Shown piece after piece: positions 52,981-64,000 of a stretch of 64,000 nucleotides of DNA. The position numbers and the translations under genes were made by a program. This DNA is from Spongilla lacustris (taxonomy: Eukaryota; Porifera; Demospongiae; Spongillida; Spongillidae), in assembly GCA_949361645.1 (NCBI GenBank), contig OX442436.1, positions 6,674,862 to 6,738,861 on the forward strand, written 5' to 3'. The notes beneath the pieces are model-generated. The model was not told the DNA's origin, did no database searches, and saw only the letters and a program-made list of their open reading frames with translations. Numbering within the stretch: position 1 is the stretch's first letter; every line of letters begins with the position of its first letter.

Positions 52981-53549
52981 TTGAAAATACACGTTTTAAG
53001 CATCACTTCTACAAACTCTTGTTCGCTGACCATTCCGTCTCCATTCTTGTCCGCTTCACTGATCATGTTCTGTTTTAATAGGAAGTACTTCATGATGGGG
53101 GGGTGTGACGTCTCTTGTTTACATACCTGCAAGTCTCTTCTCTTTATCTTCAGTCCTGCATCCCTACTCGACATGCAGAGGTCTTCCACTGACAAATAAC
53201 CATCTCTGTCTTTGTCCATAATCTTAAAGCACTGTTGTGTATGTGAGTATAATGTAACATATTATAACAAAGCTACGAGTACCTGTGTAATCTCTTCATG
53301 AACGTCAAAGTCACTTCCCTGAAGTATGCTGATTAAGTTAGTAAAGACATCAAATTGGACGTCTTTCTTGCCGCTTGTGTTCACCTTTTGCAGAAGTTCC
53401 AGTATCTCTTCTGCAGTCGTCTTGAATCCAAGCAACCTTAGAGCTTTGCAGGCTTCATTATCGGTGATTAGTTCTCTGTTGTTAGAAAATAGGTCGAACA
53501 CCATGCGCAAGTCCCTCAGCTCTTGCTCTGTAAAACGCTCAACGGACAT
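52971..53549 (-). CDS. EF-hand calcium-binding protein, centrin/calmodulin-like
   Basis: Three exons join in frame to 156 residues: 53283-53549, 53127-53231 and 52971-53069. Four EF-hand units are arranged as in centrin/calmodulin. The first two loops are degenerate (DLFSNNRELITDNEA, NTSGKKDVQFDVF). The third and fourth are canonical (DKDRDGYLSVED and DKNGDGMVSEQE), so two Ca2+ sites are expected. I could not assign an orthologue; it resembles centrins more than EFCAB proteins. An in-frame upstream ATG at 53573 could add eight residues. The start lies 85 bp from the divergent acetyltransferase gene. The 3' end overlaps the DCAF15-like stop. Confidence 0.85.
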
Positions 53550-53634
53550 TTCAAAATGATATAGACCAAGCAAATAATCACCATGGTAACGTAAAAAAAA
53601 AGCCCATCATAACTGCGTATTAATTAGAAAGTTC

Positions 53635-54785
53635 ATGGAACTAACGAAGGACTGTGAATTTAGCCCTATCAAGCACGGCCAGTGCAAGTGCAAATCAATT
53701 GTAGTAAATTTTAGAAGGCTTGAAAGCTTGGAAATGAATGGTGGAGACCAGTGGGTAAGCCCAAACGTTGAGAAACGTCCAATGTTATGTTTTTATCATG
53801 TCTGTATCGACTCAGTGCCCCCCGGCTGCTGACCTATTGCATGTAGTGGCTGGACTTTGCACCTCCGCGCTCCCCGATATGGAGATGCATACTATATACT
53901 CGTGCCTGACTGGAGCTGGGAGCAAAGTCATAGTAGTGATTAGAGAATGCGAAGGTGTGTAGTACAACGGGAGATATACATGTATACTTTTTTTTTTTTT
54001 TTTACGTGCGCATGCGCGTGCAGGAATTATAGAGGAAAGAAAAAAGCTGCTCAATGGTTTAGGAGAACACCGGATCTCACAGGCTTCAGTTTCCCCTAAA
54101 ACCCAATCTTCACTTTGCACCTCAGCAGCTGATGTCACAGAGGAACCACCAGGTCCACTTACTGACCTCTTCACTGACACTGAGTCAGAAGAGAGCTCTG
54201 AAGAAGAGTTGGGTGATGCCAGTATATCTTTGTACATCTGGATGAAGTTTTTATTTCATCCATAGCAATGATGCTTGGTGCAAGTCAAGGCTGGAGTTTG
54301 CTGAAAGAGCTCAGCTTAGACGTACTACAGACCAGTTAGGTACGCTCTTCAGATATGTTAAGGCAAAGTGTTCAATGTCCTTGCATGTTAGCGGCAGACT
54401 CTGTTGGGGCAGAACATCGAGTGGTGGGCTGTGCAGCCTTCACAAGGCTTTCAAGGTCAGCCTTACCCCTCTAGGGTGGTGCTTGGGATGGTAACTAACT
54501 ACTCCTCTGCTCGCAGCAAGCCCAGTGCCACTGCAGTACAGTTGACCCTCCTTGCCGTACGTAGAAGCTTTCGGCAAGCTGGTGTGGGGAGTTACCTGCT
54601 TGAGGTGGGTTGGTGATTTACATTGGATCATGTGAGGTCATGTGAGGTCACATGAGCAGTGCTGCAAAGACCCAGCAGTGGTAGGAGATTATGATGTACT
54701 GTTGACCTTTGCTGATCACAAAGCTGAAGCATTCTTCACACACCAAGGGTTCACTGATGATCCAATCATTGCATCGAGATATAGG

Positions 54786-54836
<51 letters not shown>

Positions 54837-54857
54837 GTGTGTGTGTGTGTGTGTGTG

Positions 54858-54921
<64 letters not shown>

Positions 54922-55620
54922 ATGATAACTGTTTTTAATTTTAATTCTAAGGGCTATTGCTGACGTATATCAGAACAGCACTTTGATGTGTTACATAACT
55001 CCATTTTCAGGTTTGATTGGTTATGGTGACTAGATATATTCCACAATCTGTCGTGCTCACTTCACTGTAGGTCCAGGCCTATCATTGGACATACTGACTG
55101 CACTAAAGCAAGCTAACCTTCACATGAGTGCATGGTCAGTAAACTTTTGCATGGCCATTGCATGGTCAGTAAACCTTTGCATGGTCAGTAAACCCCTTCA
55201 GTGCATGGTCAGTAAACCTTTGCATGGTCAGTAAACCACGGTCTAAACCCACTCCTTACCCTCATCCCCACCTCGTCCCCCTGTTGGTACAGGAGGGAGC
55301 AGGCCACAGATGCATACTGGCACCAGCTTACCTTCATGGAGCGGCTGAGGCATGAGCTACTGGTGGTCCATGGTAAGTGTGAGTCTCAGGAGGAGATGAT
55401 CGCAGAGCTCAAGTCCCAGCTGATGAAGGCACGTGAGGAAAAGGCTTTGGTAGAAGGAGAATTCCTGGCATATAGGAAACAGACACAAGTAAACATACAA
55501 AGGGGTGTGGTTATGTGGTTAGGGTGTAGTTGACTAATACCTCACTTTGTGCAGAAGCTGCTGTGTGAACTAACTGCAGCAAGAGCCGAGCAATGGTTAG
55601 CTGAAAATGAACAATTGTAA
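53635..55620 (+). CDS. GNAT-family acetyltransferase with C-terminal coiled coil
   Basis: Eleven exons join in phase to 406 residues: 53635-53754, 53816-53954, 54024-54246, 54266-54339, 54392-54455, 54517-54604, 54657-54784, 54952-55010, 55071-55134, 55293-55488 and 55555-55620. An N-terminal ~80 residues of unknown type is followed by an acidic Ser-rich linker (TDTESEESSEEELGD). The GNAT core follows: HRVVGCAAF, then VQLTLLAVRRSFRQAGVGSYLLE, which is motif A with R-x-x-G-x-G/S, and FFTHQGF. The C-terminal ~100 residues are charged heptad-like helix (EEMIAELKSQLMKAREEKAL). The substrate is unknown. The donor of exon 7 opens directly into a (GT)n tract. Confidence 0.75.
54786..54918. repeat. 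(GT)n microsatellite at a splice donor
   Basis: About 65 GT units broken by two TGTTG interruptions. It starts at the donor of acetyltransferase exon 7 (atatag|gtagtgtgtg). Confidence 0.97.
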
Positions 55621-55765
55621 ATATACGACATCAATAACACTGTTAGATCGCTGTATAACTAGGTAACATCAAGCTGGAAATTTTAATTAAACACTGATGA
55701 GATTATAATTTAAAAATTCAACTCCACCCAAGCAATTAATTTCAGCAGGGAGAGCTGTGCATAAG

Positions 55766-56746
55766 ATGGTGAGAATAACAGGCTTTGGACCGTTGGTTAC
55801 TGACATACCCAAATAGAGATATTCGTTGCAAATAAAGGCGTCGTTAGAAAATGTCACAGACCTACGCCCAAGCGGAGAGGATTTCCGATGGTTCCTCAAG
55901 GTACGTGCATCTAGTCGCCGCGCTGGTTGGTGACACCGCTTCAACAGCTTATGTGCGTCAACTGTCGAGAAGTGACGTCCAACTGGGTGTCAGCGTGCTT
56001 GCTGGTAAGTTAATTTGGACTAGCGCGGTGTAACATACATGTAAGGGAAAACTATTTTATTAAAACAATTATCGCTGATCCGTGTTTAGGAGAGGTTGCC
56101 CACGAAAGGGGACAAGGGTGCTGCTTGCATTGTGGCCAAGTGCAAGATGTGTTCGCGCGAGAACACACTTGGTATGATTGATACATGGTTGATAACCACA
56201 GCTGTTCTCAACTTCTCATTGCTTTTAGACATCATCCCAGAGTCGATCGCACCATACACAGTGAGTGAGCCACTCTCACACACAGCACGCACAACTACAC
56301 TACTACCTTGCACCCGATTAATACTGAGGTCAGGCTGATGACAGTGGCGCATTTAAGACCATTGTTGTATTTGAGTGTAGAGGAATGGAGCCAGTGAATT
56401 TTGAACCACGTGTAAGTATGTGCACCCTGCAGTTGGTGTGTGGGCGGGGCTTGTGATGCTGTTCCTATGTGGGCGGGGCTTATGGTGCTGTTCTATGTGG
56501 GTGGGGCTCATTGCGCCCTCATATACGTGTGGGCGGGTCCTCATTGCAGGATGGCTTTTGTGCTGTAGGAAAGGACAGTGGGACAATATTTGGAGATATT
56601 GACCTGACAGAGAAGGTACAATACACACATAAGTGGCACACATACAACACCCTTGTCCACCTTAGGACTGGACAGAATATGACGAGATTGCCCAACAACA
56701 AGTCAACATTCTGGACCTTGAGCATCAGTTTACTAGGGGAGGGTAG
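55766..56746 (+). CDS. CZIB: CXXC-motif zinc-binding protein (CZIB/C1orf123, DUF866)
   Basis: Eight exons close in frame to 160 residues, the size of human CZIB: 55766-55768 (ATG only), 55817-55900, 55948-56004, 56090-56171, 56229-56260, 56334-56411, 56550-56615 and 56666-56746. Family text: [44 protein letters not shown] and LTEKDWTEYDE. The two CxxC pairs form the zinc site known for this family. Molecular function is poorly defined, with a proposed zinc-chaperone-type role. The exon consisting only of the start codon is inferred because the frame upstream of 55817 hits TAG. It is preceded by ataag and followed at once by gtgaga. The stop is 12 bp from the convergent gene's stop. Confidence 0.88.
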
Positions 56747-56758
56747 CGCTCCCATGGG

Positions 56759-59193
56759 TCATGGCATGTGGGGGTTGTTGCTGTGTTGCTGTTTGATGCA
56801 CTCCTCCAGTTCATCCAAAACCAACAACAAACTGTTCGTTTCCTCAATACCACTAGAGCACTTGCACACATCACGTACATCACCCATCCATCTGATGACC
56901 TTGGCTAGCAGCTTGGTGCTCACCCACTGTACACCAACCTGGCGCAGGAGTGCCACCTGCACCTCGCTAATGCTCTTGGGATGACGCTCTACTTGCAGCC
57001 ATTGCACCAGGAGTAGCAGACACATGGTCTGGTGACCCGTACATATGGTCTGGGGACCCTCTCCATGACTACAAACACAACTGTAGTAGCTATCGAGCAG
57101 CGATCCCCAACTAGAATCAAGTAGCTCTGTCCTGAGGTTATGTTTACCACTGAGGCAGTATGATAGCACATCCAGCACACGTCTCTGATCCTTCCATGCT
57201 TGGAGCCTGATAGTCCGCTGCCAAGGGGAATACCCTTCTCCTTTCCTCCTGCTCTTCTCCTGCTCTTTGGTGGCCAAAATTCTGTTCAGCTCTTCGTCTG
57301 ATACTCGTAAAATTGGCGTATTGTTTGAGTCCATATAAAGCACACCCACTCGTCCACAGTCTGGTATCCTATATGCCAACACAGTCAGCCAATGGTTGGT
57401 GACACCCAACACCACTGCCATGCTCACTGGATGTGTGGCACTGCAGAACACATCAATCTTGTCCTGGAGTTCGCAAATGCTTGCTACGCTGCTGTTAAAC
57501 TGTCCGTACGCATACTGCAACACATCAAAGATGTCAAATGTGACATGTGGACCTGCAAGTGGCTCACCTGCAACACATTTATCAGCTTAGCCCCACCCAC
57601 AAACTGGCTATGGGAGTCCTCACTCAACAGGTACCACATGTATGACCGCTCCATGTCGCCCTGTACCACACCATCACGTGTCCATGGCCACCAGCTCTCT
57701 CCCCCCATCCTGCGCACATTTGCCATCAGCTCCTCCACAGACAACCAGTACCGTCTCCAGAAAGGTCCTGTCCGGTCCAACTCATCCAAGTAGCCGAGCA
57801 CAGAAGCCTGAGAAGCGCTTCTGCATAGCTCAAGACCGCACAAGGCGTAGTAGAGTGCATAGTGACCACAGTACCCTGTGCATGTGAGCAGTGCATAGTG
57901 ACCACAGTACCCTGTGCATGTGAGCAGTGCATAGTGACCACAGTACCCTGTGCATGTGAGCAGTGCATAGTGACCACAGTACCCTGTGCATGTGAGCAGT
58001 GCATAGTGACCACAGTACCCTGTGCATGTGAGCAGTGCATAGTGACCACAGTACCCTGTGCATGTGAGCAGTGCATAGTGACCCAGTACCCTGTGCATGT
58101 GAGCAGTGCATAGTGACCACAGTACCCTGTGCATGTGAGCAGTGCATAGTGACCACAGTACCCTGTGCATGTGAGCAGTGCATAGTGACCACAGTACCCT
58201 GTGCATGTGAGCAGTGCATAGTGACCACAGTACCCTGTGCATGTGAGCAGTGTGTTGTACCATAGATTATAGTGTAGAGGGAGTGGTCACGTGCTCCATG
58301 GCCCATCGTCGTTGGGATGGGTAGCACCTTTAATGAGGTCACGGCGTGCTGACCTTTTGGTAGTAGAACCTTTGAAGCTGTTTATATGTTAGTCTGGTTG
58401 CCTACGAGGTAGGGTTGAGGTACAATAGCTCTAAGCTTTGGTTGTTTTTTAAAAATTGGGTGCAACGTTTTAAGAATCAGTGGTTGAGTAAAAAAAAACT
58501 TGAGCAGGTCTTATGTACGTACACATGTTTGATGTATGACGAATGGGCCAGTTTATATCCAATGTTCTCCTTTCGTATGCCTGTACACCTCGTATGGACC
58601 TTTCCTCCATACGAGGTGTACAGGCGTATGAAAGGAGAAGATTGGATATAAACTGGCCCATTCGTCATACATCAAACATGTGTACATACATAAGACCTGC
58701 TCAAGTTTTTTTTTACTCAACCACTGATTCTTAAAACGTCACACCCGATTCTTAAAAGCTAAGAGCTATTGAAAGCACATAGACCTCAGCCCTACCTCGT
58801 AGGCAACCAGACAAAAGTTCACTGGATATCAACTACTACCAGATAATATATACAAGCGCCGTGATCTCATTGATGGGCCATTGAGCACGTTTCCAATCCT
58901 ATAATCTATGGTTGTACGTACGTACCTGATTCCTTCTGATCAACGCATTTGAGTTGAAGGACTTCAGTCCTGCTTTTTAGAGAGTAGCTCGCGAGTACCC
59001 TGGCCGGAACTGTCGCTCTAATAATCGAACATAAGTCAAACTGAGGTCCGTTTACGACTAACTCCATCAACGAACTTCTGGCAGCAGTTGTTCTCTTGAG
59101 AGATCTGGCCTTCATCGTGATATCCCACTCGCTGTAGTGAGCTACCGCATCCAGCAATTCATGCAGAATCTCGTGTGCGACTTGCACGGCCAT
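56759..59193 (-). CDS. Unidentified conserved-looking protein with NHW motif
   Basis: Visible minus-strand exons are 58926-59193 (start ATG, MAVQVAHEILHELLDAV), about 57568-57820 (ASVLGYLDELDRTGPFW, MERSYMWYLLSEDSHSQFVGG) and 56759-57514 (stop TGA). Phases of exons 1 and 2 do not match, so an exon is probably missed or one border is wrong. The last exon has VVLGVTNHWLTVLAYRIP and then VLYMDSNN. The HW plus downstream Asp arrangement recalls the His/Asp half of papain-like deubiquitinases or ULP-type proteases, but I see no matching Cys motif, so this is only a hint. No family was recognised. Intron 1 contains an 11-copy minisatellite and a foldback element. The 53-bp last intron has 11-bp direct repeats at its two ends. 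The gene is divergent from YIPF by 141 bp. Confidence 0.6.
57855..58254. repeat. 36-bp minisatellite, ~11 copies
   Basis: The unit is gtgcatagtgaccacagtac followed by cctgtgcatgtgagca. Copies are almost identical; one lacks two bases near 58080. It lies in intron 1 of the unidentified gene, abutting the foldback element. Confidence 0.97.
58260..58911. mobile_element. 652-bp foldback (palindromic) element with 5-bp target duplication
   Basis: The ends are ccatagattatag and ctataatctatgg. Arms are about 320 bp, best conserved toward the centre (58391-58605 against 58613-58814) around a ~7-nt loop (cctttcc). TTGTA at 58255-58259 and 58912-58916 is a likely target-site duplication. No transposase is visible, so it is nonautonomous. 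Confidence 0.85.
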
Positions 59194-59334
59194 TAATAGC
59201 TTAGTAAAATAGATGACGCGCCAGATATCAGATCATATGTATCATGTCGTCATGTGATTTATTAATACACTGCCATGACGTAATGCATCTATGATTGTAT
59301 ACATGTTGCGCTTTAATTAGCACACAAGGACTAC

Positions 59335-60658
59335 ATGTCGCACACAGCCCTAACGTTGGAAGAAGGGGTAAGGTCTATATTAGTATGACAATATTACAGG
59401 GCTTTGTACTTGAATTTAGGACAATGCTACCTTAGCAGGAGAATTTAAAGGTGAGCTTACTGCACGCACGTACAGGCCTATATCATCATATTACGGCTTC
59501 ATGCATGGTGCTAGATTATCACCCACTGTTGGAGCCTGGTGTTATTGAGACCGAGCAGGAACACGGTAAGCGTATGTCGCCGTTCATACAGGTATACTGA
59601 CTAAACCAATTCTGCAGAGTCAAAGACGAAGCGGGTTAGCGTATGGACTGTGGTAGTGGAAGGAGCATGTAGGCATTTTGGTCTCATTAATAGCTAGAAG
59701 ACGAGCCCGGTACCAAGCCAGCCTCATGGTCAGCTTTTCTGTCTCTGGAATATTATCAAAACTTCTTTGACGTTACGACATCAGAGGTACAGATGGGGGT
59801 TGGGGGAGGGTGCACTTGACATTTTGTGCACACGTAATGATCTCCTGTAGGTAATGTATCGCGTGTTGGCAGGGATGGTCCCTGTTCGTTTCAGCCTAGC
59901 AGATGCTGTCAAAAGCAAACCTGACCTCTATGGACCCTTCTGGCTCTGTATGACTCTTGTCTTCACAGCTGCCATTTCGGGTAATATTGCCAAGTTCTTT
60001 AGGTGAGCAGAAGACATATGGCATACAATGGCTTTTGTTAACGTCCATCATCTGTTTAGGTCTGGAGTGGCTTGGCAGTTTCATTTCAGGGAAGTAACCA
60101 TGTTGGGCACAGTGCTATATGCATACACATGGCTTATACCGCTGGTGCTGTGGTCTGTGATGTGGTGGAGGGGTAACCAGACCAGGTACTCACTTCTTGA
60201 ACTTCTCTGTATCTATGGCTATTCTGTAGGTGTGTTTATTCCTGTAATGGTAAGCCTGCCTTAAAGGGAGGCACCCATGCTGACAGTGTACCTGCCCCTC
60301 CCCCAGGTACTCTGGATAGTGAACATTGTTTGGCTCCAATGGCTGCTGCTATGCGTGGGGGCCGTGGTGTCGGGCGCCTCCCTCGTATTGGCAGTATGGA
60401 CTCCTCTTAAAGTTGAAACAAAAAAGGTTACATCTACTGTCATGTGGTCATGTGTGTACACACTGCACAACACCACACCACAATAGGTAGCTTTAATGGT
60501 ATCATGTCTGCTGTTCCTTTTGCACACGGGACTCGCTGTGGGTTTTAAGGTAGGTTCCATCATTCGTTCCATGAAAACTTTTTCAACCATCGTTTCTATT
60601 TCTACAGTTCTATTACTTCAGCGCGTTGGCACCAAACGCAACAAAACCGGGAAATTGA
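59335..60658 (+). CDS. Yip1-family Golgi membrane protein (YIPF1/2)
   Basis: The start ATG 59335 begins a short exon (to 59367), followed by 59420-59450, 59515-59565 and further short exons with the text YHPLLEPGVIETEQE and SLEYYQNFFDVTTSEV. The membrane part is DLYGPFWLCMTLVFTAAISGN, LYAYTWLIPLVLWSVMWW, ELLCIYGYSVGVFIP and VLWIVNIVWLQWLLL, ending with the final exon FYYFSALAPNATKPGN and TGA. DLYGPFW, ELLCIYGYS and five hydrophobic segments are the Yip1-domain signature, closest to YIPF1/YIPF2. These proteins sit in Golgi membranes and bind Rab GTPases (family knowledge). The stop is 101 bp before the KDM4-type start, leaving little room for a promoter. Confidence 0.88.
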
Positions 60659-60759
60659 GCGTATTCATTTTGTGGTGACGTAGTTAGTTTACACGTTGAC
60701 GTGAATAATTATATGGCGGAAAAGTGATACTGAGTGAACTGCTGTCATAAACGAATATA

Positions 60760-64000
<3,241 letters not shown>

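Noticed and set aside
58415..58734. Mirror-image 60-80 residue frames at 58415-58734 on both strands
   Set aside because: They are reverse-complement images of each other created by the foldback palindrome, with no sign of coding.

Overview
The window is nuclear DNA of an animal. It holds intron-rich, tightly packed metazoan genes with very short introns (often 45-80 bp) and intergenic spacers often of only 10-200 bp. The gene content (receptor tyrosine phosphatase, EGF/laminin-G matrix protein, C-type-lectin/Ig/FN3 receptors, PDE4-like, KDM4-like, MSH5, PRMT3) and the compact architecture fit an early-branching animal. A sponge is my best guess, by inference only. Exon boundaries below were read by eye from GT/AG sites and reading phase. 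For twelve genes the full exon chain closes in frame: the phosphatase (within the window), the RNF170-like gene, the three receptor paralogues, the glutathione peroxidase, the EGF/LamG gene, the LEPROT/Vps55, PRMT3 and CZIB homologues, the EF-hand gene and the acetyltransferase.

Layout. 1-6008 (+): C-terminal part of a receptor-type tyrosine phosphatase with two PTP domains. 6277-9497 (-): RNF170-like E3 ligase, carrying a small TIR element in an intron. 9498-11334: no convincing gene. 11335-21587 (+): three tandem paralogues of a CTLD-Ig-Ig-FN3-FN3 surface receptor, two with transmembrane tails and one apparently GPI-anchored. 21671-22294 (-): Cys-type glutathione peroxidase. 22396-24666 (+): frame-broken TM-TPR-ankyrin-JmjC gene. 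24966-26516 (-): 3' part of a disordered protein, cut by a 200-N gap. 27282-29844 (+): PDE4-like phosphodiesterase. 30054-34622 (-): MSH5. 35377-46426 (-): 3056-residue somatomedin-B/EGF/LamG matrix protein. 46638-47348 (-): LEPROT/Vps55. 47544-51224 (+): PRMT3. 51261-52980 (+): DCAF15-like. 52971-53549 (-): EF-hand protein. 53635-55620 (+): GNAT acetyltransferase with coiled coil. 55766-56746 (+): CZIB/C1orf123. 56759-59193 (-): unidentified gene with a 652-bp foldback element in intron 1. 59335-60658 (+): YIPF1/2. 60760 to the end (+): KDM4-type histone demethylase.

The recurring oddity is what the introns contain. Many carry minisatellites, and several arrays are built from splice-site sequence. 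A ~47-copy 26-bp array in receptor C repeats a branch point, pyrimidine tract and acceptor. An ~11-copy 30-bp array in PRMT3 repeats an acceptor plus a decayed start of the next exon. A 13-copy array in the phosphatase repeats a GTAAGT donor-like motif. An RNF170 intron looks like a tandem duplication of the start of its own downstream exon. In receptor C and PRMT3 most decoy acceptors would put a stop codon into the message within one unit. This set of splice-site satellites is the best candidate here for something undescribed.
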